Of a stretch of 64,000 nucleotides of DNA, positions 31,146 through 40,864 are shown one piece after another. The position numbers and the translations under genes are program-made. The stretch is from CAVZXS01 sp963779325 (lineage in GTDB: Bacteria; Bacteroidota; Bacteroidia; Chitinophagales; Chitinophagaceae). Where the stretch lies: contig CAVZXS010000007.1 of assembly GCA_963779325.1 (NCBI GenBank), forward strand, positions 124,001 through 188,000. Reading direction: 5' to 3'. The notes below the pieces were generated by a model. It was given only the letters and a program-made list of their open reading frames with translations, ran no database searches and was not told where the DNA came from. Each line of letters begins with the position of its first letter. The first letter of the stretch is position 1.

Positions 31146-33134
31146 ATGAAACCTTCAATAAAATTTCTTTCGAACCTTGCATTTGCTACGGTATTACTTG
31201 CAGCCATGCAATCATGTAATCCTAAAGGAACGCAAAGCGCTGCGGGCGGCGATGCGGCAAAAGCGTATGTAGCACCCGGTAAGTACGATGAGTTTTACAA
31301 TTTTGTATCGGGTGGCTTTAGCGGACAAATGAGTGTGTATGGTTTGCCATCCGGTCGTTTGTTCCGTGTCATTCCCGTTTTTTCCGTTGACCCTGAAAAA
31401 GGTTATGGCTACAGCGAGGAAACAAAACCCATGCTCAATACATCGCATGGTTTTGTACCTTGGGATGATCTGCATCATATCGCTTTGTCGGAAACCAATG
31501 GCGAGCACGACGGCCGTTGGGTTTTTGGCAATGGTAACAATACACCGCGTATTGCCCGGATTGATTTAAAAACTTTTCGTACAACAGAAATTTTGGAAAT
31601 ACCCAACAGCGCCGGTAATCACTCTTCGCCTTTTATTACCGAAAATTCTGAGTACGTTGTTGCCGGTACAAGATTCAGCGTACCGATGGATAATACCAAC
31701 GGCGATGTAGCCATTAATACTTACAAACAAAACTTCAAAGGCACTGTAAGTTTTATTGGTGTAGATAAAACAACCGGCCGCATGAATATTTCTTTTCAAA
31801 TTTTATTGCCCGGTGTAAATTTCGATTTGGCTCGTGCAGGCAAAGGGAAATCACATGGCTGGATGTTTTTCAGTTGTTATAATTCTGAAAGAGCCAACAC
31901 TTTGTTAGAAATAAATTCTTCTCAAAAAGATAAAGATTTTATTCTTTGTGTAAACTGGAAAAAAGCAGAGGAGTATGTAAAAGCGGGTAAGGGCCAAAAA
32001 CGTACCGTTGCCTATGCACATAATATATATGATGAACAAAAACACATGGCCACTTCCACAATAGAAAAAGAAGTGCTGATGTTGGATCCGAAGGACTGTC
32101 CCGACATGGTTTATTTTATGCCTTGTCCCAAATCGCCGCACGGGTGTGATACTGACCCGACAGGCGAGTACATCGTAGGCAGCGGAAAATTAGCCGCCGT
32201 GATTCCTGTTTTTTCTTTTACAAAAATACAAGCCGCCATCGCCGCCAAAAATTATGATGGCGACTATGAAAGTATTCCTGTATTGAAGTACGATGCTGTA
32301 TTACATGGTGAAGTACTCAAACCCGGTTTGGGTCCTTTGCATACCGAGTTTGACGCTAATGGAAATGCTTACACTTCGTTTTTTGTTTCCAGTGAAATTG
32401 TAAAATGGAATGTCAAAGATTTGAAAGTGCTGGATAGAGTGCCTACTTATTATTCCGTAGGTCACCTATCCGTACCGGGCGGACCTACTAAAAAACCTTG
32501 GGGCAAATACCTGATTGCTTATAATAAAATTACTAAAGACCGTTACCTGCCCACCGGGCCCGAGTTAGCACAGAGTGCACAGCTCTATGATATCAGCGGC
32601 GATAAAATGAAAATGATTCTTGATTTTCCGACAATCGGCGAACCGCATTATGCTGAAGCAATACCTGCATCATTGATAATGAAAAACTCCGCCAAAATTT
32701 ATAAGATAGAAGAAAATCAAAATCCCTGGGTGGCGAAGGGCGACAATTTTGCAAGAGTAGAACGTAAGGGAAATGAAGTGCATGTGTACATGACTTCAAT
32801 CCGTTCGCATTTTACTCCCGATAATATTGAAGGGGTGCGATTGGGTGATATGGTGTATTTCCATGTTACTAATTTAGAACAGGATTGGGATGTACCGCAT
32901 GGGTTTGCAGTAAAGGGTGCTAACAATGCAGAATTATTAATTATGCCCGGCGAAACACAAACATTGGCGTGGAAGCCTGACAGGATAGGTGTATTTCCGA
33001 TGTACTGCACCGACTTTTGCAGCGCCCTACACCAGGAAATGCAGGGATACATAAGAGTGAGTCCGGCGGGAAGCAATGTGCCGTTGACATTCAGTACGGG
33101 CAAAACTGAAGCGGAAACACCGGCAGTTAAATAG
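31146..33134 (+). CDS. nosZ: Nitrous-oxide reductase, clade II
   Basis: A 662-residue enzyme reducing N2O to N2 in the periplasm. The start is MKPSIKFLSNLAF, giving a Sec-type (not Tat) export signal with a lipobox-like AAMQSC, the mark of clade II. The propeller domain has DLHHIALSETNGEHDG, KSHGWMFFSCYNSE, CPKSPHGCDTDPTGEY, GPLHTEFDANGNAYTS and GEPHYAEAIPASL, containing the His ligands of the CuZ cluster. The CuA domain at the C-terminus reads VTNLEQDWDVPHGFAV and FPMYCTDFCSALHQEMQGY. All expected ligand regions are present. Accessory genes nosL, nosD, nosF and nosY follow. Confidence 0.97.
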   Translation: MKPSIKFLSNLAFATVLLAAMQSCNPKGTQSAAGGDAAKAYVAPGKYDEFYNFVSGGFSGQMSVYGLPSGRLFRVIPVFSVDPEKGYGYSEETKPMLNTSHGFVPWDDLHHIALSETNGEHDGRWVFGNGNNTPRIARIDLKTFRTTEILEIPNSAGNHSSPFITENSEYVVAGTRFSVPMDNTNGDVAINTYKQNFKGTVSFIGVDKTTGRMNISFQILLPGVNFDLARAGKGKSHGWMFFSCYNSERANTLLEINSSQKDKDFILCVNWKKAEEYVKAGKGQKRTVAYAHNIYDEQKHMATSTIEKEVLMLDPKDCPDMVYFMPCPKSPHGCDTDPTGEYIVGSGKLAAVIPVFSFTKIQAAIAAKNYDGDYESIPVLKYDAVLHGEVLKPGLGPLHTEFDANGNAYTSFFVSSEIVKWNVKDLKVLDRVPTYYSVGHLSVPGGPTKKPWGKYLIAYNKITKDRYLPTGPELAQSAQLYDISGDKMKMILDFPTIGEPHYAEAIPASLIMKNSAKIYKIEENQNPWVAKGDNFARVERKGNEVHVYMTSIRSHFTPDNIEGVRLGDMVYFHVTNLEQDWDVPHGFAVKGANNAELLIMPGETQTLAWKPDRIGVFPMYCTDFCSALHQEMQGYIRVSPAGSNVPLTFSTGKTEAETPAVK

Positions 33135-33244
33135 AAAATATTTATTCGACAGGCTATAGTTCCTTGGTTGATCGACAATAGCGACGCTCCGTTCAACTAT
33201 ATGAATTCTATTAGACATTAAATCGAACACTCAAATAATTTGTT

Positions 33245-33799
33245 ATGAAAAAATTACTTCAATCATTTTTTGTTCTTGCTGTTTTATTTACAGCAGCTTG
33301 CAACAATGCCGAAACAAAAACGGAGTCAACTGCGACAGATGCCGCAACAACCGGCGGCGGACAAGAAGCCGTGCAGGACGATGTATCAATGAAAGATGTG
33401 GTGAAAGTAGCTGTTGGTTCAAAAGATCATACTACGTTGGTGGCTGCGATTAAACAAGCGGAGTTAGTTACCTCTTTGAGCAATGCAGGCCCCTTCACCG
33501 TATTTGCACCCACCAATGCGGCATTTGATAAACTGCCCGCCGGTACCGTAGATGGTTTGATGAAGACGGATAAGAAAGCTGATCTTCAAAATATTTTGCA
33601 GTATCATGTTACCACTTCATCGCTCAAAACGGAATTTTTAAAAGATGGTATGACGATAGGTATGGTGAATGGCGGCAACGTGACGGTGAGTGTGAAAGAC
33701 GGAAAAATTATGCTGAACAATTCTGCCACCATCGTTGCTTCTGTTCCTGCATCCAATGGAATAGTGCATGTAATAGATGCCGTGTTGTTACCAAAATAA
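33245..33799 (+). CDS. Fasciclin-domain lipoprotein
   Basis: A 184-residue lipoprotein (lipobox LFTAAC) with an Ala/Thr-rich linker and one FAS1 domain from ~residue 45: DHTTLVAAIKQAELVTSLSN, GPFTVFAPTNAAFDKLPAGT and the closing SNGIVHVIDAVLLPK. FAS1 domains mediate adhesion or protein contacts. Fasciclin genes have been reported inside Bacteroidota nos clusters. Its role there is not established. Confidence 0.9.
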   Translation: MKKLLQSFFVLAVLFTAACNNAETKTESTATDAATTGGGQEAVQDDVSMKDVVKVAVGSKDHTTLVAAIKQAELVTSLSNAGPFTVFAPTNAAFDKLPAGTVDGLMKTDKKADLQNILQYHVTTSSLKTEFLKDGMTIGMVNGGNVTVSVKDGKIMLNNSATIVASVPASNGIVHVIDAVLLPK

Positions 33800-33814
33800 T
33801 ATGATAAATAAACA

Positions 33815-34111
33815 ATGATGATAAGAGAAATGATAGAAGAAGTAGAAACGGCGGCACACCCTGTGGCAAGGGCTTTGCACAAGGGGGAGCATTTTAAAAT
33901 TTTAGTAATTGCTTTTAAAAAAGGCATGAAGTTAAAAGATCATCAGGCCCGGCTTGCTTCAAAGCTTACCGTTTTAGAAGGCCATGTTGCTTACATACAA
34001 GGCGAGAGCAAAACCAAACTAAACAAATTTGAAGATATTGATATACCTGTCAATGTCATTCATTCGGTAGAGGCGTTGCAGGATAGTTTGTGCCTGCTTT
34101 CTCAAGGATAA
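33815..34111 (+). CDS. Small cupin-like protein in the nos cluster
   Basis: A 98-residue protein with the fold pattern of a single cupin: KILVIAFKKGMKLKDHQARL, ASKLTVLEGHVAYIQGE, and VIHSVEALQDSLCLLSQG. Possible metal ligands are His34-type residues and the HQ, EGH and IHSVEA segments. It lies 15 bp after the fasciclin gene and 13 bp before nosL, in the same operon. It may bind copper or a small molecule; no activity is assigned. Confidence 0.65.
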   Translation: MMIREMIEEVETAAHPVARALHKGEHFKILVIAFKKGMKLKDHQARLASKLTVLEGHVAYIQGESKTKLNKFEDIDIPVNVIHSVEALQDSLCLLSQG

Positions 34112-34124
34112 AATAAAAAACTTT

Positions 34125-35174
34125 ATGTCCAATAACTCAACAGGATTAAAAAATCATCATACACTCAGCATCACTTCAAGAATTTTAGTGGCGTTCGCCT
34201 CAGGAGCCCTCATTGCAGTTTTCTTTTTACCCGCCTGGCGAATTGATTTGTTCGCACCGCAATATCCCGAAGGATTAAAGATGAACATTTGGATCAACGG
34301 ACTTTCAGGCCAGGTTGATATCATCAACGGGTTGAATCATTATATCGGCATGAAAAAAATATCGGTAGATATGTTCCCCGAATTTAAATTTTTGCCCTAT
34401 GTAGTTGCCTTTTATATGTTGCTGGGTATGTTGGTAGCCATCACGGGGAAAAGAAAATTATTATCCCTTTATCTTATACTTACGTTAATTGGCGGCGCAT
34501 TAGCCATGTACGATTTTTATAAATGGGGATATGATTACGGACACAACTTGGACCCCAATGCACCAATACAAGTAAAAGATTTGTCGTACCAGCCGCCGTT
34601 GTTTGGTCATAAGCGGTTATTAAATTTTGATGCCTATTCTTATCCCGATGTGGGCGGGTGGGTAGTGATAGCCGCGGCAGGACTTGCATTCGCAGTTTGG
34701 TTTTTTGAATGGTATAAGGGAAGAAGATTTAGAAGGCTCACTATACCTGCAATTGCCGTTTTTTCAATGATGGTATTATTGAGTTCCTGCTCCACCAAGC
34801 CCGAGCCGTTCAAATACGGCACAGACAATTGCTATACTTGCAAAATGGGTATCATTGATCCGAAGTACGGCGGCGAAACAATTACCAAGAAAGGCAAGGT
34901 GTATAAGTTTGATGATATGATTTGTATGGTGCGTTTTTTAAAATCAGGAACTTTGGAGGAAAAAGATATTCAGCAAAACGTAGTTATTAATTTTGAAAAA
35001 GCAAATGATTTTATTGACGTAAAAGCCGCTTCATTTTTTGTAAGCGTTCAATTAAAAAGTCCGATGGGCAGTAATGCGGCCGCATTTGCTGACAAGGAAG
35101 CTGCTGAAAAATTTAAAAAAACCGGTCAAGGCGAACTGTTAGAATGGCTGTCGGTGTATAATCGTATTCAATAA
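34125..35174 (+). CDS. nosL: NosL copper-chaperone domain fused to a membrane domain
   Basis: 349 residues. The first ~210 contain four helices (ILVAFASGALIAVFFLPAW, FLPYVVAFYMLLGMLVAITG, LLSLYLILTLIGGALAMYDF, WVVIAAAGLAFAVWFFEWY). A fifth helix (IAVFSMMVLLSSC) ends in a lipobox-like cysteine and leads into the NosL domain: NCYTCKMGIIDPKYGGETIT, KFDDMICMVRFLK and AASFFVSVQLKSPMGSNAAAF. NosL delivers Cu(I) for CuZ assembly. Ordinary NosL is a ~180-residue lipoprotein, so this is a fusion. It overlaps nosD by one base. Confidence 0.88.
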   Translation: MSNNSTGLKNHHTLSITSRILVAFASGALIAVFFLPAWRIDLFAPQYPEGLKMNIWINGLSGQVDIINGLNHYIGMKKISVDMFPEFKFLPYVVAFYMLLGMLVAITGKRKLLSLYLILTLIGGALAMYDFYKWGYDYGHNLDPNAPIQVKDLSYQPPLFGHKRLLNFDAYSYPDVGGWVVIAAAGLAFAVWFFEWYKGRRFRRLTIPAIAVFSMMVLLSSCSTKPEPFKYGTDNCYTCKMGIIDPKYGGETITKKGKVYKFDDMICMVRFLKSGTLEEKDIQQNVVINFEKANDFIDVKAASFFVSVQLKSPMGSNAAAFADKEAAEKFKKTGQGELLEWLSVYNRIQ

Positions 35175-36403
35175 TGCGAATAATTTTTACCATATTAATC
35201 ATTTTATTTGCAGGCAATTGTTTTGCCAGAATAATTGTCGCAGGCGCCAATCAATCTGTAAAAACATTGAAGGAGGCTATCGCTGTTGCAAAAGATAAAG
35301 ACAGTATTTTATTACAACCGGGAGTTTATCGTGAAGGCAACCTTATTTTAACCAAGTCCGTCACTATTATTGGAAACAATGCTGTGCTTGACGGGCAAAA
35401 TAAATTTGAGATTCTTACCATCACAGGGAAAAATATTGTTGTAAAAGGAATTCAATTCATCAACGCCGGGTATTCTTCCATGAATGATTTTGCGGCCATT
35501 AAAATTATTAATGCGGCTAATGTGTTAATTGACAATAATACGATCACTAACGCTTATTTCGCCATTCATATTTCCAACTCATCGTATTGCACCATCAGCA
35601 ATAATAAAATTACCGGCACACCCAAAACGGAACAAAGCACGGGCAACGGTATTCATTTATGGAAATGCAATAACGCCGCTATTAAAAATAATACGATCAC
35701 GGGCCAGCGGGACGGCATTTATTTTGAGTTTGTTACATCGTCAGCCGTCGAAAATAATTTGAGCGAAAAAAATATACGCTACGGTTTGCATTTTATGTAT
35801 TCCAATGATGATACGTATTTGAACAACACGTTTCGCAACAACGGCGCCGGCGTAGCTGTCATGTATTCCAAAAAAGTGAACATGCAGTTCAATCATTTTG
35901 AAGAAAATTGGGGGCCTTCTTCATATGGTATCCTGTTAAAAGATATTTCAGACAGTCATATCAGTCAAAATTCGTTTTTAAAAAATACCGTGGGCATTTA
36001 CATGGAAGGTACGAGCCGTATTGAAGTGCAAAAAAATATTTTTAAAGAAAACGGTTGGGCTATGAAAGTGCAGGCCAGTTGCGATGACAACAGTTTCCAT
36101 CATAATAATTATTACAATAACAGTTTTGATATAGCAACCAACGGCAGTATGGTGCTTAACACATTTTACAATAACTACTGGGACAAATATGACGGTTACG
36201 ATATGAACAAGGACGGCATCGGCGATATTCCCTACCACCCGGTTAGTATGTACTCAATGATTGTAGAGGAAAACCCCAACGCTTTAATACTGCTGCGGAG
36301 TTTTACCGTTGCATTGTTAGACAAAGCGGAGAAAGCTATCCCTGTTTTAACACCTGAAAATTTAATTGACACCAAACCGATGCTGAAACCAAATAAATTA
36401 TGA
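35174..36403 (+). CDS. nosD: NosD, periplasmic beta-helix protein for CuZ maturation
   Basis: 409 residues with a signal peptide (IFTILIILFAGNCFA) and a long right-handed beta-helix of CASH-type repeats (NNTITNAYFAIHISNSSYCT, NTFRNNGAGVAVMYSKKVNM, GILLKDISDSHISQNSFLKN). It ends with the conserved YWDKYDGYDMNKDGIGDIPY and SPLVEENPNALILLRSF-like segment. NosD works with NosF and NosY to supply sulfur for CuZ. Its stop overlaps the nosF start (ATGA at 36400). Confidence 0.94.
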   Translation: MRIIFTILIILFAGNCFARIIVAGANQSVKTLKEAIAVAKDKDSILLQPGVYREGNLILTKSVTIIGNNAVLDGQNKFEILTITGKNIVVKGIQFINAGYSSMNDFAAIKIINAANVLIDNNTITNAYFAIHISNSSYCTISNNKITGTPKTEQSTGNGIHLWKCNNAAIKNNTITGQRDGIYFEFVTSSAVENNLSEKNIRYGLHFMYSNDDTYLNNTFRNNGAGVAVMYSKKVNMQFNHFEENWGPSSYGILLKDISDSHISQNSFLKNTVGIYMEGTSRIEVQKNIFKENGWAMKVQASCDDNSFHHNNYYNNSFDIATNGSMVLNTFYNNYWDKYDGYDMNKDGIGDIPYHPVSMYSMIVEENPNALILLRSFTVALLDKAEKAIPVLTPENLIDTKPMLKPNKL

Positions 36404-37164
36404 TACAGATACAAAATATAAACAAGAAGTTTAAAAAACTGCAGGCGCTGGATAATATTACTGCTGCTTTCAGCAACGGGCAGGTAGTTGCATTGATTGG
36501 TCCCAACGGTTCGGGCAAAACAACGCTGATTAAATCCATATTGGGAATGGTGCGACCCGACAGCGGAAAAGTTTATGTAAATGATGAATTGATAAACGAC
36601 AGTCCGCTGTACCGGAAACAAATTGGTTATATGCCGCAGATTGGTCGCTATCCTGATAATATGAAGGTGGGGCAGTTGTTTACTATGCTTCAGCAAATTC
36701 GGAAGACGGAAGCAAAAGAATTGGATAATGAATTGATTAACGCATTTAATCTTCCTTCTATTTTTGATAAACCGATGCGAACACTCAGCGGTGGTACACG
36801 TCAAAAAGTAAGTGCGGCCATCGCATTTTTATTCAATCCTGCTGTTTTAATTCTTGATGAACCTACAGCGGGGCTTGACCCGCTTTCATCTGAGATTTTA
36901 AAAGATAAAATCTTACTGGAAAAGAAAAAGAACAAGCTCATTTTAATCACTTCGCATATTTTAAGCGACCTGGAAGAACTCACCACACACATTATGTATT
37001 TACAAGAGGGGAAAATGATTTTTATAAAAGAATTGGAAACCCTGCAGGAAGAAACTGGCGAAATAAAACTGAGCAAAGCCATTGCTAGGGTGATGAAAGG
37101 AGAATCATTTGATTCAAAATGGATTGATAAAATTTTTAAAATGGAGCAAGACAAAATTTTTTAA
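36400..37164 (+). CDS. nosF: NosF, ABC-transporter ATPase
   Basis: 254 residues with Walker A GPNGSGKTT (residues ~37-45), signature LSGGTRQK, Walker B VLILDEPTAGLDPLSSE and switch His in LITSHILSDLEEL. It pairs with the NosY permease encoded next to energise NosD-dependent CuZ assembly. Translationally coupled to nosD and 39 bp ahead of nosY. Confidence 0.94.
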   Translation: MIQIQNINKKFKKLQALDNITAAFSNGQVVALIGPNGSGKTTLIKSILGMVRPDSGKVYVNDELINDSPLYRKQIGYMPQIGRYPDNMKVGQLFTMLQQIRKTEAKELDNELINAFNLPSIFDKPMRTLSGGTRQKVSAAIAFLFNPAVLILDEPTAGLDPLSSEILKDKILLEKKKNKLILITSHILSDLEELTTHIMYLQEGKMIFIKELETLQEETGEIKLSKAIARVMKGESFDSKWIDKIFKMEQDKIF

Positions 37165-37203
37165 AACATCTCTTTCTTTTTAAAGGAGGATTAAGGAGGG
37201 ACT

Positions 37204-37965
37204 ATGTTATCAAGATATATTTTATACGACATTCTGCGAAACAAAATTGTAATTGCGTACACGTTGTTTCTGTTCATTATTTCAATGAGCATGTTTCAGA
37301 TGGAAGAAAACAGCAGCAAGGCCATACTCAGCCTGCTGAATATTGTATTGATAGTAGTACCGCTGGTGAGTTTGGTTTTTACTACCATACATTATTATAA
37401 TTCTTACGAGTTTATTGAGCTGATGTCGTCGCAACCCGTGAGCCGTACCAAAATTTTACTCAGCGAATTCAGCGGTGTCAGTCTTTCGCTGCTCAGTTCT
37501 TTTTTCATTGGTGCAGTTATCCCGGTGTTGATTTATTCGCCGGATGCGACAGGTTTGGCATTGGTTTTTACCGGCGCCGCTTTAACATTGGTCTTTACTT
37601 CATTAGCCTTTTTAGCATCGGTATTGGCAAGAGATAAAGCCAGGGGAATCGGCATCGCCCTGCTGCTATGGTTTTATTTTGCGTTGATATATGACGGGTT
37701 AGTCATGCTCATTTTATTTTCTTTCGCCGATTACCCGTTGGAAAAATTAACACTCCTTCTCTCCGCACTCAATCCGATTGACCTTGGCCGCATCTTTATT
37801 ATCTTAAAAATGGATGTAAGTGCATTGATGGGTTATACCGGCGCTTTGTACAAAGACTTTTTCGGCGGGGTGTGGGGTATGCTGTTTACGGCGGGTATTA
37901 TGTTATTGTGGGTTATAGTTCCGCTGTGGCTGGCGGTAAAGAGCTTTAAAAGGAAGGATTTATAG
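37204..37965 (+). CDS. nosY: NosY, ABC-transporter permease
   Basis: 253 residues with six helices (VIAYTLFLFIISMSMF, LLNIVLIVVPLVSLVFTTI, LLSSFFIGAVIPVLIY, LALVFTGAALTLVFTSLAF, IALLLWFYFALIYDGLVML, MLFTAGIMLLWVIVPLWLA) and the NosY/CcmB-like segment YYNSYEFIELMSSQPVSRTK. A good Shine-Dalgarno-like AAGGAGG lies upstream (37182-37198 region). It is the last gene of the nos operon. Confidence 0.92.
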   Translation: MLSRYILYDILRNKIVIAYTLFLFIISMSMFQMEENSSKAILSLLNIVLIVVPLVSLVFTTIHYYNSYEFIELMSSQPVSRTKILLSEFSGVSLSLLSSFFIGAVIPVLIYSPDATGLALVFTGAALTLVFTSLAFLASVLARDKARGIGIALLLWFYFALIYDGLVMLILFSFADYPLEKLTLLLSALNPIDLGRIFIILKMDVSALMGYTGALYKDFFGGVWGMLFTAGIMLLWVIVPLWLAVKSFKRKDL

Positions 37966-37983
37966 TTCTTCCTTTAAACAGCC

Positions 37984-38049
37984 ATGACAACAATCACCCG
38001 CTGCCCGTATTGCTGTCAGCGGATTTTTTTTCATTAACTAATAATTTTG
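37984..38049 (+). promoter_or_regulatory. FNR-like promoter of the HMA-TonB receptor
   Basis: Distal box ATGAC-aaca-ATCAC (37984-37997, 9/10), weak proximal box CGTAT-tgct-GTCAG (38006-38019, 6/10), and a perfect -7 element TAATTTTG (38042-38049). The distal centre is exactly 51.5 bp from the -7 element. Confidence 0.65.
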
Positions 38050-38086
38050 GAACGGAGGTTTTTTTCTCCAATAAAAATTTAGTACT

Positions 38087-40660
38087 GTGAAAAAATTAAT
38101 TGTAACCGCTTTATCTGTACTGATATGTTTAGTAGCTTTTACCCAAAAGAAAAATACCAAAACAGAAACGTTTAAGGTTTTTGGAACTTGTGAACAATGC
38201 AAAAATAGAATAGAGAAAACACTTTCAGCTTTCGGCATTTACAAAGCCAATTGGATCATCGAAACCAATATGCTTACCGTCAGTTACGACAGTACAAAAT
38301 TCGGCAAATCAAAAATTCAGCAAAAGCTGGCACTCGCAGGCCATGATACGGAGGCCTTTCAATCCGACGAAAGCACTTATAATAGTTTGCCGTTATGCTG
38401 TCATTATAAAAGGTATGTAAAACCCGCAATGCCGCCTCCGGCTGATACGTTGCAAATAAAACAAGAGGGAAACAATCCGAAATTATTTACCATCACAGGT
38501 GTTGTTTTGGAAGAAGACAAAAAAGGAAAAATGTTTCCGCTTGCCGGAGCAACCGTTCGCTGCCTCAATACCGGCCACACTGTCATTGCGGACAGTTCAG
38601 GCGTATTTCAATTGTCTTGCGTAATTCCTGTTGACGTAATGGTAAGTTATACCGGGTTTAATCCGGACACCATACGTATTACTTCAGCAAGTGAAATAAC
38701 AGTTATTTTAAAAAATGCTTCTTCCGGCAATTTAAGCACTGTTGTAGTACAGAGCAGAATCGCTTCTACGTATGTATCTTCATTAAGTACATTTAATACG
38801 CTCAACATCGGTTCAAAAGAATTGGCGAAAGCCGCCTGTTGTAACTTATCGGAGAGCTTTGAAACCAGTCCGTCCATTGATGTAAGTTATACAGACGCTG
38901 TTACAGGCATCAAACAAATTCAGTTGCTTGGTTTGGCAGGCAACTATACACAACTACTTACCGAAAACACACCTGAAATAAAGGGGCTTGCCGGCAGTTA
39001 CGGGCTTACATTTATTCCCGGGCCATGGATAGAAGGTATACAGGTAACAAAAGGTACCGGCTCTGTTGTAAACGGCTATGAGAGCATTGCGGGGCAAATA
39101 AATATTGAAGAAAAAAAACCTGACAAGGCTGATAACATTTTTTGGAATTTTTATACCAATACTTTGGGAAGGTTAGAAACCTCGATTAATTTCTCAAAAA
39201 AAATAAATGATAAGTGGAGTACGGCATTATTAACTCATGCTAACGGGGTGGCGGCCAAAAACGATAACAACAAAGACCGGTTTTTAGATATCCCTTTGGG
39301 CAGACAATTCAATGTCATAAATCGCTGGAAGTATGCAAATATAAAAGGCGTCATTGCTCAATTCGCCGTGAAAGTATTGAATGACCGTCGCCGGGCGGGA
39401 GATGTTGATTTCAACCCGGCAACAGACAAACTTACTGCTAACAAATACGGCGCGGGCATTGATGTGCAGCAATACGCGGCAACGGGAAAGTTAGGCTACG
39501 TATTTCCTCAACAAAAATATAAAAGCGTTGGTTTTATTTTCTCAGTTATAAATTATAAAAATGATTCCTACTATGGTTTAACTAAGTATGCCGGTAAACA
39601 AAATTCGGTTTATGCCAATCTTATTTACCAATCTATCATTGGCAACACAGCGCATAAGTTTCGTACAGGGCTTAGTGTTGTTAATGATTTTTTTAATGAA
39701 ACATTTAATAAGGCGAAGTATAAAAGAAATGAAATTATCCCCGGGGCTTTTTTTGAGTATACATACACTGCCGACAAAAAGTTTACAGCCATTGCGGGCC
39801 TGAGATTCGATTATCACAATCAATACGGGTTTATTAGTACACCGCGATTACATCTTAAATATGATTTTGCACCCAAAACCAATCTTCGTTTCTCTGCAGG
39901 CTCAGGTTTCAGGGTAGCGAATATATTTGCCGAAAATGCCGGAGTGTTTGTAAGTGCAAGACAGTATTATATTGTAAATCAGGCAAATAATTTTGGTTAT
40001 GGACTTGACCCCGAGAAAGCGTGGAACTATGGATTAAATTTTATTCATAATTTTAAGATTAACAACCTCCCCGGTTCTTTTAGTATTGATGCTTACCGTA
40101 CTCAATTTAGCAATCAAACGGTAGTGGATTTAGATAACAATCCGCAAAAAATTATTTTTTATAACCTGGCGGGTAAATCCTTTTCAAACAGCCTGCAGGC
40201 AGAATTGAATTATGAGCCTGTTAAGAAATTAGAGCTTCGGTTAGCTTACCGTTGGCAGGATGTGAAAACAAATTATACAGAAGGACTGCTTGAAAAACCA
40301 TTGGTCGCGAAACACAGGGCATTTATTAATGCGGCTTATGAAACAAAGAATCATTGGAAATTTGATTACACCATTCAATGGCTTTGTAAAAAAAGACTTC
40401 CCGACACCGGCGACAATCCGCCCGATAAACAATTAGGGATTTATTCGCCGGCCTTTATTCAAATGAGCGGGCAGGTAACTAAACAAATTGACGGCATATG
40501 GGACATTTATATCGGCGGGGAGAATTTAACCAACTACATGCAAAAAAAATTAATCATTGCCGCATCTCAACCCTTCAGCCAATACTTTGACGGCTCCGTA
40601 ATATGGGGACCGGTAAACGGAAGAATTATTTATACAGGTGTGAGATTCAAAATAAAATAA
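38087..40660 (+). CDS. TonB-dependent receptor with N-terminal heavy-metal-binding (HMA) domain
   Basis: 857 residues starting at GTG. After the signal peptide (ALSVLICLVAFTQ) comes an HMA domain with FGTCEQCKNRIEKTLSAFGI (CxxC copper-type site) and VSYDSTKFGKSKIQQKLALA. A carboxypeptidase-like beta-sandwich follows (ITGVVLEEDKKGKMFPLAGA), then the plug (LSESFETSPSIDVSYTDAVT, GLTFIPGPWIEGIQVTKGTG) and the barrel, ending VNGRIIYTGVRFKIK. Known outer-membrane NosA/OprC proteins import copper for N2O reductase. The metal-binding domain, location right after nosY and shared FNR-like promoter all suggest this receptor does the same. The pairing is inference. Confidence 0.88.
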   Translation: MKKLIVTALSVLICLVAFTQKKNTKTETFKVFGTCEQCKNRIEKTLSAFGIYKANWIIETNMLTVSYDSTKFGKSKIQQKLALAGHDTEAFQSDESTYNSLPLCCHYKRYVKPAMPPPADTLQIKQEGNNPKLFTITGVVLEEDKKGKMFPLAGATVRCLNTGHTVIADSSGVFQLSCVIPVDVMVSYTGFNPDTIRITSASEITVILKNASSGNLSTVVVQSRIASTYVSSLSTFNTLNIGSKELAKAACCNLSESFETSPSIDVSYTDAVTGIKQIQLLGLAGNYTQLLTENTPEIKGLAGSYGLTFIPGPWIEGIQVTKGTGSVVNGYESIAGQINIEEKKPDKADNIFWNFYTNTLGRLETSINFSKKINDKWSTALLTHANGVAAKNDNNKDRFLDIPLGRQFNVINRWKYANIKGVIAQFAVKVLNDRRRAGDVDFNPATDKLTANKYGAGIDVQQYAATGKLGYVFPQQKYKSVGFIFSVINYKNDSYYGLTKYAGKQNSVYANLIYQSIIGNTAHKFRTGLSVVNDFFNETFNKAKYKRNEIIPGAFFEYTYTADKKFTAIAGLRFDYHNQYGFISTPRLHLKYDFAPKTNLRFSAGSGFRVANIFAENAGVFVSARQYYIVNQANNFGYGLDPEKAWNYGLNFIHNFKINNLPGSFSIDAYRTQFSNQTVVDLDNNPQKIIFYNLAGKSFSNSLQAELNYEPVKKLELRLAYRWQDVKTNYTEGLLEKPLVAKHRAFINAAYETKNHWKFDYTIQWLCKKRLPDTGDNPPDKQLGIYSPAFIQMSGQVTKQIDGIWDIYIGGENLTNYMQKKLIIAASQPFSQYFDGSVIWGPVNGRIIYTGVRFKIK

Positions 40661-40864
40661 CAGCCGGAGAAGCCAATTAAGTTATTTTATCATAATCATA
40701 AACTGCTTTTAAATGATCCGGAAGCCATACAGGCTCTCTGTACATATATTTTTTCGCCCGGTGTGCGGAGCAGGTTATTTACATCGTGTATTAGTTTCGC
40801 TGTGGCCGGCGGTAAGGAGTTCCGGAAAGAAAGATTTGTAAACTAACCTGTATAATACTTGTAC

